A stretch of DNA of 64,000 nucleotides from Parerythrobacter lacustris (GCF_024626475.1 NZ_JANKHH010000007.1:124001-188000); one strand, 5' to 3'; shown: positions 51,969 through 61,680, numbered from the stretch's first letter. Numbers and translations: made by a program. Notes: generated by a model not told the origin, from the letters alone.

Positions 51969-52724
51969 TCAGCTGAGCGAAAAATCGACCGTCGTTACCA
52001 CACGAACTTTCTTGTAGGGCGAGTCGGCGACGCCCCAGCCTTCGCTGTCGCCGTCACGACCTTCGATGGTGAAGTAGCCCTGGGTCGCGTCCTTGATCGT
52101 CCCGACATCGGCACCGCTATCCTTGGCAAACTGCTCGGCAGCCGCACGCGCATCCTTGGTCGCCTCGGCAACCATTTCGGGCTTGATATCGTTGAGCCGG
52201 GTGAAGGTGTAGGAGATGGCCGAGCCTTCCTCGAGCATGACGCCCTGGTTGACCAGATCGAACTGCCGCGCCGCTGCCTTCTGTGCGCGCGCGACATCGT
52301 TTGTGCGCAGGGCGAGCCGCTGGCGAACGGTGAACCGGGTCATTCCATTATCGACATAGCTCGACACATTGGCTCCGATCGGTTGCAGCGCATCCTTGGG
52401 AAAGCCGAGCTCGGCGAAGAATTCCTCGATCGCCTTGGTATCCTGCCGCACCTTTGCCTGCGATTGCGCAAGATCGGTCGAGCTGTCGGAGTAGGAGATC
52501 GTCCACGTCGCCAGATCGGCGGTCACGTCTCGTTCTGCAAGCCCGCGGACGGTGACAGATCGCTCCGCCTCCTTGGCGCGCAACAGGCCATTGCCCAGCA
52601 GGTACCCTCCGACGATAAGGCCGAACGAAAGGATCGAGGCTGAGGCGAACCATCGCAGGCCAACCGGATCGGTTGGGAACCGGAGACTGCGCGCATGATT
52701 TGGCTTGTCGGAAACTTCGTCCAT
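51969..52724 (-). CDS. SIMPL (DUF541) domain protein, membrane anchored
   Basis: The 251-residue protein has one N-terminal helix (SASILSFGLIVGGYLLGNG) and a SIMPL domain with the signatures VTVRGLAERDVTADLATWTI, FTRLNDIKPEMVAEATKDAR and YKKVRVVTTVDFSLS. E. coli YggE of this family affects oxidative stress, and the mammalian relative binds signalling partners; the biochemical role is unclear. It is divergent from gloA and convergent with the porin. Confidence 0.9.
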   Translation of the reverse strand: MDEVSDKPNHARSLRFPTDPVGLRWFASASILSFGLIVGGYLLGNGLLRAKEAERSVTVRGLAERDVTADLATWTISYSDSSTDLAQSQAKVRQDTKAIEEFFAELGFPKDALQPIGANVSSYVDNGMTRFTVRQRLALRTNDVARAQKAAARQFDLVNQGVMLEEGSAISYTFTRLNDIKPEMVAEATKDARAAAEQFAKDSGADVGTIKDATQGYFTIEGRDGDSEGWGVADSPYKKVRVVTTVDFSLS

Positions 52725-52807
52725 GGCACAATCCCTCTAGCCCGGTTTCTGCCGATGAGTTGTGCATTTCTGTAGATGAACTGATTTTGAATAGGACAAG
52801 CCCCATT

Positions 52808-53242
52808 GTGAAATATCTGCACACCATGATCCGTGTAACCGACCCCGAGGCGAGTGTGCGCTTCTTCAGCCTGATCGGGCTGGAGGAGGTTCGCAGGTTC
52901 GACGTCGAGGCAGGCCGGTTTACGCTTATCTTCATGGCCGCGCCCGGACAGGCGGGTGTTGCCGAGGTCGAATTGACCTACAACTGGCCGCCCGAGGACG
53001 GGAGCGAGCCTGAGACCTATGACGGTGGGCGCAACTTCGGCCATCTGGCATACCGGGTCGACGACATCTACGAGACCTGCCAGCGCCTGATGGATGCCGG
53101 GGTGACCATCAATCGGCCCCCGCGCGACGGGCATATGGCCTTCGTCCGCTCACCCGACGGGATTAGCGTGGAATTGCTGCAGGAAGGCAATCTCCCGCCG
53201 CAGGAACCTTGGGCGAGCATGCCCAATACGGGAAGCTGGTAG
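52808..53242 (+). CDS. gloA: Glyoxalase I (lactoylglutathione lyase)
   Basis: The 144-residue VOC-superfamily enzyme has four metal-ligand positions: His in YLHTMIRVTD, Glu in AEVELTYNWP, His in FGHLAYRVDD and Glu in GISVELLQEG. It converts the methylglyoxal-glutathione adduct to lactoylglutathione. The start is a GTG at 52808 (MKYLHTMIRV), because the open frame further upstream overlaps the divergent SIMPL gene and adds atypical residues. Confidence 0.92.
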   Translation: MKYLHTMIRVTDPEASVRFFSLIGLEEVRRFDVEAGRFTLIFMAAPGQAGVAEVELTYNWPPEDGSEPETYDGGRNFGHLAYRVDDIYETCQRLMDAGVTINRPPRDGHMAFVRSPDGISVELLQEGNLPPQEPWASMPNTGSW

Positions 53243-53254
53243 GCGGGCGGGGGC

Positions 53255-54463
53255 TTATTCTTCCTGCGGATGCGTCGTAGTCATCCGCAAGACGGTGTAG
53301 CCTAGGACCGCAGATAGCAGCGAGCCGCCGAGAATACCGATCTTGGCCTCGTCGATCAACACATCCTGCCCCGCGAATGCAAGTCCGCTGATGAACAGTG
53401 ACATGGTGAAGCCGATTCCGCACAGGATCGTGACGCCCCAGATTTCGACCCAGTTTGCCCTTTCGGGTGGCTGGGCGATGCCGAGCTTTACCGCCGCCAC
53501 GATGATACCGAAGATACCGATCTGCTTGCCGAGGAACAGACCGGCAGCAATGGCGATCGGCAAGGGCGCCAGCACTTCGTCCATCGTCATGCCGGAAAAA
53601 TCCACCCCGGCATTGGCGAACCCAAAGATCGGCACCACCAGATAGGCGCTCCAGGGGGCGAGGCCGTGCTCGAGATGTTCGAGCATGGTGTCGTTATCCT
53701 TCCCGCGCATCGGGATGGTCAACGCAGCGACCACGCCCGCGATTGTGGCGTGGATTCCTGTGTTGAGAACGCAATACCATAGCACCAGCGCGAGCAGGAT
53801 GAACGGCCAGTAGGCAGAGACCTTGAACCGGTTCAGAGCGTACATCACCGCCACGACGGCAAGCGAGATCACCAGCCACACCAGCTTGATATTGGCGGTG
53901 TAGAACGCCGCGATCACCAGCACCGCGCCGATATCGTCGACGATCGCGACCGTCAGCAGAAACAGCCGCAACGAGGCCGGGACCCGATTGCCCAGCAGGC
54001 CAAGGACCCCCATCGCAAAAGCGATGTCGGTCGCAGCAGGGATCGCCCAGCCGCGCAGCAGGCTGTCGGCATCCTCGGCGCTGACGACGGCGTAGTACAC
54101 CAGTGCCGGGACGATCATCCCGGCCGCAGCGGCGAGCACCGGAAGCCGGCGTTGCTCGGCCGTCGATAGCTGGCCCTCGATCCACTCGCGTTTGACCTCC
54201 AACCCGACGACGAAGAAGAAGACCGCCATCAGACCGTCGTTGATCCACAGGTGGAGGTCGTCCAGCTTTGGGATGGGGGTCCAAGCCAGTTCCCCGTAAA
54301 ACAATGACTTGTACTCGCCTGCGAAGGGCGAGTTTGCCGCAACCATCGCCGCCGCAGCAACGAATATGAGCAATATGCCGGCCGAGGCATCGCCAACGAA
54401 TAGCGCGCGAACCGGAGCGATCAGCTGACTGAGCGGAGCGAGGGGGGGGTTCGATTCTGCCAT
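53255..54463 (-). CDS. nhaA: Na+/H+ antiporter NhaA
   Basis: The 402-residue protein has 12 membrane segments and the NhaA motifs LWINDGLMAVFFFVVGLEVK and LTVAIVDDIGAVLVIAAFY, where the Asp-Asp pair matches Asp163/Asp164 of E. coli. GIGFTMSLFISGLAF and GKQIGIFG are also present. It exchanges Na+ for 2 H+ and protects against salt and high pH. The ATG at 54463 follows GGGGATT; another in-frame ATG 12 bases upstream (MAGIMAES) lacks a ribosome site. It is divergent from the NfrB-like gene. Confidence 0.95.
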   Translation of the reverse strand: MAESNPPLAPLSQLIAPVRALFVGDASAGILLIFVAAAAMVAANSPFAGEYKSLFYGELAWTPIPKLDDLHLWINDGLMAVFFFVVGLEVKREWIEGQLSTAEQRRLPVLAAAAGMIVPALVYYAVVSAEDADSLLRGWAIPAATDIAFAMGVLGLLGNRVPASLRLFLLTVAIVDDIGAVLVIAAFYTANIKLVWLVISLAVVAVMYALNRFKVSAYWPFILLALVLWYCVLNTGIHATIAGVVAALTIPMRGKDNDTMLEHLEHGLAPWSAYLVVPIFGFANAGVDFSGMTMDEVLAPLPIAIAAGLFLGKQIGIFGIIVAAVKLGIAQPPERANWVEIWGVTILCGIGFTMSLFISGLAFAGQDVLIDEAKIGILGGSLLSAVLGYTVLRMTTTHPQEE

Positions 54464-54548
54464 AATCCCCGCCATTTCGGATTTCTTTGCCCGTTGCAAG
54501 CCTTGTCGAGGTTGGATAGTCTCCAACGAATTAAGGGGGTAATCGCGG

Positions 54549-55961
54549 GTGAATATCGCAGAATTCACGGCGTGGCATTGGCTTGTGCTTGTCCAGCACG
54601 AGATGCTTTTATTTGCTGGTATCTTTTTCCTTGTTGGTTCGATCGATGAAATCCTTGTCGACTGTTCTTGGCTCTGGCTCAAGCTGACCGGGAGGCTGCG
54701 CGAGCCCCCGGCGTGCAGCGAAGCCAGATCGGACGAACCTCTCACGGGGCCGGGGGCAGTGTTCATTCCGACGTGGCAGGAAGCCGCAGTCATCGGCGCG
54801 ACCGTAAACCATGCCCTCGAGGTCTGGCGACAACACGAGCTGACGATCTACGTCGGCTGTTACCGCAACGATGGCGCAACGATTGGCGCACTGCTCGGGG
54901 CGGTGCAAACCGACGCTCGCGTCCGGCTTGTGGTCCACGACGTCGCAGGTCCGACGACCAAGGCCGACTGCCTCAACCGGCTTTACCGCGCGCTTTGCCT
55001 CGACGAATCGCGGCTGGGCAGAAGCGCGCGAATGGTCGTGCTTCACGACGCGGAAGACATGGTCGATCCTGCTGCACTTGTGTTGCTCGACCAAGCGCTG
55101 AATGGGGCAGAGCTGGCGCAAATTCCGGTCCTGCCCATGCCGCAAGCGGGTTCCCGCTGGATCGGCAGCCATTACTGCGAGGAATTTGCCGAGGCGCATG
55201 GCAAGGCAATGGTCGTACGCGACGCGCTCGGGGCGGGAATTCCACTCGCCGGCGTCGGATGCGCGATCGCGCGAGCAGCACTGGAGCGGCTCGCCGAACG
55301 CGATCCGTCCGGTACGCCCTTCGCTGCGGATTGCCTTACGGAGGACTACGAACTCGGCTTGAGCGTCGCGGATTGGGGAGGAAGGGCACGCTTTCTCCGT
55401 TATCGGCATCCCGACGGCAGCCTGGTCGCAACTCGGGCCTTTTTCCCCTCGGAGCTGGAAACTGCGGTTCGGCAAAAGACCCGCTGGATACACGGCATCG
55501 CATTCCAGGCGTGGGACCGGCTGGGGTGGCGCAGTCGCCCTGCCGAAGTGTGGATGCGGATGCGCGACAGGCGCGGTCCGCTTGCGGCGTTCGTCCTTTC
55601 GATGGCTTACGCCCTGCTGATCGTTTCGACGATTGTCTGGGTGCTCGGCGGGCTCGGGTTCGGCGCGCCGATCGAAACATCGCCTGCTCTCGAGATCGTC
55701 CTGTGGCTCAATTTCGCGAGCCTCGCCTGGCGCATCGTCTGGCGATTTGGGTTCACCGCCCGCGAATATGGGTGGGCGGAGGGCTTGCGTTCGATCTTGC
55801 GCATTCCAGTCACCAACATCATTGCGATCATGGCCGGCCGCCGGGCAGTGTTGGCCTATATCCGGTCGCTTCGCGGGTGGGCCCCGACGTGGGACAAGAC
55901 CGAACATCGCTACCACCCTGCACGATCTGTGACCATGCAGCGCACGGCAACCGCATCGTGA
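54549..55961 (+). CDS. NfrB-like membrane glycosyltransferase (GT2)
   Basis: The 470-residue protein has N-terminal membrane segments, a GT2 domain, and C-terminal membrane helices. The GT2 domain includes AVFIPTWQEAAVIGATVNHA, VVLHDAEDMVDPAAL (DxD-like), DCLTEDYELGLSV and RQKTRWIHGIAFQAWDRLGW. This is the NfrB (phage N4 adsorption protein B) layout, which in E. coli makes and exports an N-acetylmannosamine-rich surface glycan. The C-terminal c-di-GMP-binding domain of E. coli NfrB is missing. AAGGGGGTA precedes the GTG start at 54549. It overlaps the next gene by four bases (GTGA). Confidence 0.85.
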   Translation: MNIAEFTAWHWLVLVQHEMLLFAGIFFLVGSIDEILVDCSWLWLKLTGRLREPPACSEARSDEPLTGPGAVFIPTWQEAAVIGATVNHALEVWRQHELTIYVGCYRNDGATIGALLGAVQTDARVRLVVHDVAGPTTKADCLNRLYRALCLDESRLGRSARMVVLHDAEDMVDPAALVLLDQALNGAELAQIPVLPMPQAGSRWIGSHYCEEFAEAHGKAMVVRDALGAGIPLAGVGCAIARAALERLAERDPSGTPFAADCLTEDYELGLSVADWGGRARFLRYRHPDGSLVATRAFFPSELETAVRQKTRWIHGIAFQAWDRLGWRSRPAEVWMRMRDRRGPLAAFVLSMAYALLIVSTIVWVLGGLGFGAPIETSPALEIVLWLNFASLAWRIVWRFGFTAREYGWAEGLRSILRIPVTNIIAIMAGRRAVLAYIRSLRGWAPTWDKTEHRYHPARSVTMQRTATAS

Positions 55962-57088
55962 GTCCAATCCGCGAAGGTGGCAACCGAAGGCGCCGGCGCG
56001 GGCAGCCGCTCGTTATACTGGGGCTCATCTTGAGCCTATGGGTTGTGGCACGTACGGCGCTTTGGCAATCGCCGTTCCCCTTGCCTGCAGCTTGGACGGA
56101 TTTCATGCAGCGCTCGGCAGAAATCGCGGTCGCAGTAGGCTCCCAGACTAGTTCCGAAGAGGGTCCATCTGCCGCCTTGAGTGACCCGCTTCAGGCGGAG
56201 CAGTTCTTTGCTCTGAAGACTATGGCGGAGACAGGCACGCCGGCAGAACGAGGGATGCTGGTGTCCCGCCACCGCTCGGTCGAAGTGCTGGCGGGACACC
56301 AGATGATGTGGATGGCGGCGATGTCTCAGTTTCCGGTGTCTTCAGATGTGGCAGCCCTTCTGCGTCAGACAAGCTTTCCGGCCTACATTGAGGATGCGAA
56401 TGCGGGTTTCGAGCGACCGACCGTGACCAGACAGAATCGATGGTCGCTCGACGGCTGGATGCTCTATCGTCCCGATAGCGGCACCCCCGGTTTCACGGGA
56501 GGCATTCCGACGAGTTATGGCGCTAGTCAGGCGGGAGTTGTGGTGAACTTCAGCCTAGCACCGACGGATCGACATCTTCCCAGGATATATGTTCGGGGCA
56601 CCCAGGCGCTTGTTGGCGCTCGCGAGACAGAGGCGGCATTCGGTCTTTCGGCGCGGCCGGTCCCCTCGATACCCGTAAGAGCCATGGCGGAGATGCGGGT
56701 TCAACGGGTGAGTGGCGACAACCGCCTGCGTCCTGCCATCGTGGCGGTGTCCGAAATGACGCCTGTCAAGTTGCCGCTGGGCGCTCGAGGCGAAGTTTAC
56801 GCACAGGCTGGCTATGTCGGCGGAGATTTTGCGACGCCTTTTGTCGACGGCCAAGCACGGATCACCCGCGAAGTGGCAAAGATCGAACTCGGCCAAGTGG
56901 ATGTCGGTACAGGGCTGTGGGGCGGTGCTCAGAACGGCGCAGCCCGGCTCGATGTCGGACCCACCGCTTCCATCCATACGCGGGTCGGCGAAGTTCCAGC
57001 CCGGCTGTCAGTCGACTATCGCGAGCGTTTGGCAGGCGATGCTGCGCCCGGATCGGGAGTTGCCGTCACCTTTTCGGTCGGTTTCTGA
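55958..57088 (+). CDS. NfrA-like outer-membrane/periplasmic partner protein
   Basis: The protein of 376 residues is translationally linked to the NfrB-like gene by a GTGA overlap, which sets the start. One basic-flanked membrane helix (RRRRRGQPLVILGLILSLWV) precedes a periplasmic part. The segment NRWSLDGWMLYRPDSGTPGF and a C-terminal beta-rich region (GEVYAQAGYVGGDFATPFVD to GSGVAVTFSVGF) resemble the barrel end of NfrA or BcsC-type outer-membrane glycan exporters. It is much shorter than NfrA (about 990 residues in E. coli) and lacks its TPR domain. Glycan export is the likely role. Confidence 0.7.
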   Translation: MSPIREGGNRRRRRGQPLVILGLILSLWVVARTALWQSPFPLPAAWTDFMQRSAEIAVAVGSQTSSEEGPSAALSDPLQAEQFFALKTMAETGTPAERGMLVSRHRSVEVLAGHQMMWMAAMSQFPVSSDVAALLRQTSFPAYIEDANAGFERPTVTRQNRWSLDGWMLYRPDSGTPGFTGGIPTSYGASQAGVVVNFSLAPTDRHLPRIYVRGTQALVGARETEAAFGLSARPVPSIPVRAMAEMRVQRVSGDNRLRPAIVAVSEMTPVKLPLGARGEVYAQAGYVGGDFATPFVDGQARITREVAKIELGQVDVGTGLWGGAQNGAARLDVGPTASIHTRVGEVPARLSVDYRERLAGDAAPGSGVAVTFSVGF

Positions 57089-57133
57089 ATCCAGCGGCTT
57101 CCAAGCTCCTTGGGGTCGGTTTAGGACGGTCCG

Positions 57134-58048
57134 ATGGATGTTTACCTTCCCATTGCAAACCTCTCGGTCAACGGGCTGGTGATTGTGGCTTTGGGGGGCA
57201 TCACCGGCATACTGTCAGGCTTGTTCGGCGTGGGAGGAGGGTTCCTGACGACGCCGTTGCTGATCTTCTACGGCGTACCGCCGACGGTGGCTGCCGCGTC
57301 GGCCTCGACCCAGGTCACCGGAGCCAGCGTTTCGGGCGTTTTTGCGCACCGCCGCCGAGGCGGGGTAGACTACAAGATGGGCGGGGTAACCGTCGTCGGT
57401 GGAATATTCGGGACAGGTATCGGCGCGCTGCTGTTCCGCTTTTTCCAGTCGATCGGCCAGATCGATATCGTGATCAACATCCTCTACGTGATCATGCTCG
57501 GTGCGATCGGCGTGCTGATGATGCGCGAGGCCATCACGATCCTGCGTCCGTCGCCCGAAGGGACGCCCCGCAAGGCGAAGAAGCGGCGGCATCATCCGTT
57601 CGTGACCGCATTGCCGCTGCGGTGGCGATTCTACCGCTCCGGGCTGTACATTTCCCCGCTGGCACCACTCATCCTCGGCGTATGCGTCGGTGCCTTGACG
57701 ATGCTCATGGGCGTGGGCGGCGGGTTCATCCTGGTTCCGGCCATGCTCTATATCCTCGGCATGAGTGCCAATGTGGTGGTCGGAACTTCGCTGTTCCAGA
57801 TCCTGTTCGTCACCATGGCGACGACGATGATGCACGCGCTGACGACCCAGGCGGTCGACATCGTGCTCGCTGCGCTGCTTCTGCTCGGTTCGGTTTCCGG
57901 CGCGCAGATCGGCAGTCAGATCGCACAAAAGGCCAAGCCCGAGTTGCTCCGCCTGATCCTTGCAGCGATCGTCCTGCTGATCGCGCTGCGCATGCTTTAC
58001 GGGCTCGGCGTGCAACCCGATGAAATTTATACCGTGGTGCCGATATGA
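57134..58048 (+). CDS. TSUP (TauE/SafE) family sulfite/organosulfonate exporter
   Basis: The 304-residue protein has about 8-9 membrane segments and the duplicated TSUP signature GLFGVGGGFLTTPLLIFYGV and LMGVGGGFILVPAMLYILGM, one in each half. TSUP proteins export sulfite, sulfoacetate or related anions. It overlaps the TIGR02186 gene by four bases, a conserved pair in alphaproteobacteria. Confidence 0.92.
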   Translation: MDVYLPIANLSVNGLVIVALGGITGILSGLFGVGGGFLTTPLLIFYGVPPTVAAASASTQVTGASVSGVFAHRRRGGVDYKMGGVTVVGGIFGTGIGALLFRFFQSIGQIDIVINILYVIMLGAIGVLMMREAITILRPSPEGTPRKAKKRRHHPFVTALPLRWRFYRSGLYISPLAPLILGVCVGALTMLMGVGGGFILVPAMLYILGMSANVVVGTSLFQILFVTMATTMMHALTTQAVDIVLAALLLLGSVSGAQIGSQIAQKAKPELLRLILAAIVLLIALRMLYGLGVQPDEIYTVVPI

Positions 58049-58800
58049 GCCGGATACTGCTTGGCCTGCTGTGTTTCTTCGCCTTGACGGCACAGGCCGA
58101 TCCCATCCTGGTGCCCGAGGTTTCGCAGGACGAAGTCCAGGTGCGGCAGGGATTTACCGGCACCGAACTGCTACTGTTCGGCGCGATCCTCGACCCTTCG
58201 GGCGCCCGTGCCGCTTCGGGCTACGATATCGTCGTGGTCCTCAAGGGTCCGGCGAGCCCTATCCGGGTGCGCGAGAAGGAGCAGATCGGCGGCATCTGGA
58301 TGAACGCCGCGAGCACCGATTTCCGCAGCGCGCCATCCTATTTCGCAGTCGCTTCCTCCGCACCGATCGACCAGATCGTCGACGACCGGACCGCAGCAAT
58401 TTATGAACTGGGAACACGGTTCATCCAGCTTTCGCCGAGCGGCGCGATCGACCCAGAAGAGCAGGAGCGCTTCACCGCCGGCCTCGTTGCCTTGCGCGAA
58501 GGGCAGGGCCTCTACGAACAAAAGACCGGCGGCGTGACCATCAGCGAGGATGTCCTGTACCAGGCCCGGCTGTCGCTGCCCTCGAGCGTGACCACCGGCA
58601 CCTACACCGCCGAAACCTTCGCCATTGCCAACGGGCGGGTCATCGCATCGGCGGTCGCCAAGATCGAGGTCCGAAAGGTCGGTTTCGAACGGGCAATCGA
58701 GGATTTTTCGCGGTCTTGGTCGTTTCTCTACGGGCTCATGGCAGTGGGCCTGTCGATCGCGATGGGATGGATGGCCGGCCGCCTGTTCGCGCTCGTCTGA
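58045..58800 (+). CDS. TIGR02186 family membrane-anchored protein
   Basis: The 251-residue protein has a signal peptide (LLGLLCFFALTAQA), a periplasmic domain with ILVPEVSQDEVQVRQGFTGT and DIVVVLKGPASPIRVREKEQ, GIWMNAASTDFRSAPSYFAV, and one C-terminal membrane helix (LYGLMAVGLSIAMGWMAGRL). This is the TIGR02186 architecture. The function is unknown, but it is nearly always next to a TSUP transporter, and here the four-base overlap suggests a complex. Confidence 0.92.
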   Translation: MSRILLGLLCFFALTAQADPILVPEVSQDEVQVRQGFTGTELLLFGAILDPSGARAASGYDIVVVLKGPASPIRVREKEQIGGIWMNAASTDFRSAPSYFAVASSAPIDQIVDDRTAAIYELGTRFIQLSPSGAIDPEEQERFTAGLVALREGQGLYEQKTGGVTISEDVLYQARLSLPSSVTTGTYTAETFAIANGRVIASAVAKIEVRKVGFERAIEDFSRSWSFLYGLMAVGLSIAMGWMAGRLFALV

Positions 58801-58878
58801 TCGCCACACGGTTGACGCGATCTTAACCCTTTTCCCGCTACGCCCCGCGTGACCAATGCAGGGGAATGGGCGCGACAC

Positions 58879-60570
58879 ATGGGTGATTTGGGCAACCGGA
58901 ACTTCGACGGCGCGCAGGCGCAGCCTGCTTCGCAGCAGCCGAGCGGGGTCTCGGTTCAGCCGCCGGCCGACAACGCATCCCAACCGATCGGCGTTGTCCT
59001 CGAGATCGCGGGCTCCGGCTCGCAGATCGCGCTCGACCTCGAGCGGCTGAACGAATGCATGGCCGATGCCGACCCGTCGATCGCGCTTGCCGGTCAGGTC
59101 GGCAGCCAGGTCAAGATCAAGGTCGGCAGTTCGTGGCTGCTTGCCAGCGTCCGCAACCAGCGGCAGGATCGCCGCGCGGGCGGCATTATCGCCAATATCG
59201 ATTTCCTCGGAGAAGGGCAGGAAGAGAAGCTCACCGGGCGCATCCACGGCTTCCGCCGCGGTGTGACGCGCTATCCCATTCCCGGCGCGCTGATCTATCC
59301 CGCGACCACCTCCGACCTGAAGCAGATCTACGCCAGCGACGGCCGGTCTAACATCCAGGTAGGCACGGTCTATCCGACCAAGGATATTCGCGCGGGCATC
59401 TATATCGACGCGATGCTGGGCAAGCACTTCGCGCTGCTCGGCTCGACCGGCACCGGCAAGTCGACCAGCGCCGCGCTGATCCTCCACCGCATCTGCGAGG
59501 CCGCACCCGACGGGCATATCGTGATGATCGACCCGCACGGGGAATATTCGGCGGCGTTCAAGACCAACGGGCTGATCCTCGACGTTTCGAACCTGCAGAT
59601 GCCGTACTGGCTGCTCAACTTCCAGGAGCATTGCGAGGTCCTGCTGACGTCGCACGGCAACGACCGCCAGACCGATGCCGACATCCTCGCCAAGTGCCTG
59701 CTCAGGGCGCGGAGCAAAAACCGGCTGGCGGAGACGATGGGCAAGATCACCGTCGATTCGCCGATCCCCTATCTGCTGTCCGACCTGTCGAATGCGATCC
59801 AGGACGAGATGGGCAAGCTCGACAAGGCGACCAACACCGCGCCCTATATGCGGGTCAAGAGCAAGCTCGACGAATTGAAGGGCGACCCGCGTTATCAATT
59901 CATGTTCTCCGGCATGCTGGTGGGCGACACCATGGCCGACTTCCTTGCCAAGGTGTTCCGCATGCCGGGCGAGGGCAAGCCGATCTCGATCATCGACGTC
60001 TCGGGCGTGCCGTCGGATATCACCAGCACGGTGGTCGCGGTGCTCAGCCGGTTGGTGTTCGACTTCGCGATCTGGGGCCGCGACGAGCAGACCCGCCCGA
60101 TCCTCCTCGTCTGCGAAGAGGCCCACCGCTACGTCCCCAACGAGAAGAACGCCGACGGTTCCTCGGTCGGTAACATCCTCGGCCGCATCGCCAAGGAAGG
60201 CCGCAAATACGGCATCTCCCTCGGCCTGATCACCCAGCGCCCCTCCGACCTCGCCGAAGGCGTGCTGTCCCAGTGCGGCACGATCATCTCGATGCGCCTC
60301 AACAACGACCGCGACCAGGCCTTCGTGAAGGCCGCCATGCCCGAAGGCGCGCGCGGCTTCCTCGACAGCATCCCGGCCCTGCGCAACCGCGAATGCATCA
60401 TCTGCGGCGAGGGCGTGTCGATCCCGGTCCGGGTCAGCTTCGACAACCTCGAAGAGGTCAAGCGCCCCGCATCGGAAGACCCGAGCTTCGTCCAGTTGTG
60501 GAGCAAATCCGGCGGCGAGGAAGAAGCCGTCTGGCGCACCGTCCAGCGCTGGCGCTCCCAGGGCGTGTAA
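58879..60570 (+). CDS. HerA-type DNA translocase/ATPase (DUF87)
   Basis: The 563-residue protein has a HAS-barrel-like N-terminus and a HerA ATPase domain. Walker A is LLGSTGTGKSTSAALILHRI, the HerA-type IVMIDPHGEYSAAF follows, Walker B is ILLVCEEAHRYVPNEKN, and sensor-like GLITQRPSDLAEGVLSQCGT lies downstream. HerA hexamers pump DNA, usually with NurA or SIR2 partners. Neither partner is visible next door, so this is the stand-alone alphaproteobacterial type. The ATG at 58879 is chosen; a GTG at 58849 is in frame without a ribosome site. The N-terminus is Gln/Pro-rich. Confidence 0.9.
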   Translation: MGDLGNRNFDGAQAQPASQQPSGVSVQPPADNASQPIGVVLEIAGSGSQIALDLERLNECMADADPSIALAGQVGSQVKIKVGSSWLLASVRNQRQDRRAGGIIANIDFLGEGQEEKLTGRIHGFRRGVTRYPIPGALIYPATTSDLKQIYASDGRSNIQVGTVYPTKDIRAGIYIDAMLGKHFALLGSTGTGKSTSAALILHRICEAAPDGHIVMIDPHGEYSAAFKTNGLILDVSNLQMPYWLLNFQEHCEVLLTSHGNDRQTDADILAKCLLRARSKNRLAETMGKITVDSPIPYLLSDLSNAIQDEMGKLDKATNTAPYMRVKSKLDELKGDPRYQFMFSGMLVGDTMADFLAKVFRMPGEGKPISIIDVSGVPSDITSTVVAVLSRLVFDFAIWGRDEQTRPILLVCEEAHRYVPNEKNADGSSVGNILGRIAKEGRKYGISLGLITQRPSDLAEGVLSQCGTIISMRLNNDRDQAFVKAAMPEGARGFLDSIPALRNRECIICGEGVSIPVRVSFDNLEEVKRPASEDPSFVQLWSKSGGEEEAVWRTVQRWRSQGV

Positions 60571-60693
60571 GCCACCAAATCCCGCTTCCGCAGTCCCAAT
60601 TGCGGCAGCCAAAGGCCGACTGGCCGTCGCGGCCCCTGCCGCGTAGCCAAGGCGGACGGATGTCCGCCGCCCGGCGCTTGAGGGCGCAGCAAA

Positions 60694-61428
60694 TCACGTT
60701 CCCCGCGTGTCTCCAAACAGGTGGATATGCAGCCGGTCGCTCAGGCGAAAGCCGTGCTCGACGCAGAGCGGCACCAGCCATGCCTCGCGCGCACGCAGGG
60801 TTGCGCTGTCGGTTCCCTCCGGCATCAGGAAGATGCGCTGGCGGGGCAGGGCATGGGCGCGCACCAGCTCCTCCACCTCGGTGACATCGCCCGGCGAGGC
60901 GATGACGAATTTGAACCACGCCCGTTCGTCGAGCGAATAGCTGCGCAGCCGTTCGGGGATCAACGCGAGCTCCGCCGGATTGCCGCTGTGCGCCAGCTTG
61001 GGGCTGACGTTGTATTGGTCGACATGGATATCGACCCGCGCGGGGGCGGTGGTGGTGCCGTTGGTCTCGATCTCGACCCGGTGATCGGGCAGCAAGTCGA
61101 GAAGTTCTCCCAATGGCCCGCCCTGCATCAAGGGTTCGCCGCCGGTGACGACCAGCCGCTTCTGCCCCATCGCGAGGATGCGCTCTGCCACTTCTGCGAC
61201 GTCCAGCGTGATCTGGTTGGCCTTGCGATCGAAGGTTGCGCCCGAACGGTGCGGGCGCTCGTCGCCCTCGAAGTGCCAAGTGTAGGCGGTGTCACACCAT
61301 TCGCAGGCGAGGTTGCAGCGGCTCAGCCGCACGAAGGTGCAGGGCGTTCCTGCGCTCGGCCCTTCGCCCTGCACGGAATTGAAGATCTCCGGCCCGCCGG
61401 TGTCGTCGGTGGCGAGGATCAGCGGCAT
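60694..61428 (-). CDS. queE: 7-carboxy-7-deazaguanine synthase
   Basis: The 244-residue radical-SAM enzyme has the Cx3Cx2C cluster motif (Cys38, Cys42, Cys45 in RCNLACEWCD), SVQGEGPSAGTPCTFVRLSR and the TGGEPLMQGG substrate/SAM loop. It makes the deazapurine core of queuosine, used in tRNA wobble position 34. No other que gene is in the window. The ATG at 61428 fits the family; a start 36 bases upstream would add MSPLPHRCACHD. Confidence 0.94.
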   Translation of the reverse strand: MPLILATDDTGGPEIFNSVQGEGPSAGTPCTFVRLSRCNLACEWCDTAYTWHFEGDERPHRSGATFDRKANQITLDVAEVAERILAMGQKRLVVTGGEPLMQGGPLGELLDLLPDHRVEIETNGTTTAPARVDIHVDQYNVSPKLAHSGNPAELALIPERLRSYSLDERAWFKFVIASPGDVTEVEELVRAHALPRQRIFLMPEGTDSATLRAREAWLVPLCVEHGFRLSDRLHIHLFGDTRGT

Positions 61429-61680
61429 ATCATGGCACGCGCATCGGTGGGGCAAAGGCGACACCTGTCGCCCTGATGAATTTCATAATTACCTGAAAAA
61501 GAAAGAATAATACGTTCCCTGCAGGGCGACACATGTGCAGCAAACATGGTCCCTGAATTTGCGTCATGCACAGCAGAAGCGGCGGCCATTATCATCGCCC
61601 GAATCCATGGCATATTCGGGCGATGTAGGAAAATCCTATCAACCTGCCGTCGAGGGCCGCGAATGTGCGGCGATGCTCGC

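Noticed and set aside
58879-60570. HerA-type gene as part of a HerA-SIR2 or HerA-NurA defence system
   Set aside because: No SIR2, DUF4297 or NurA gene is adjacent (neighbours are TIGR02186 and queE). Stand-alone copies are usual in alphaproteobacteria.
58171-60612. An 813-codon minus-strand frame
   Set aside because: It is antisense to the TIGR02186 and HerA-type genes, with no signal peptide or motif.
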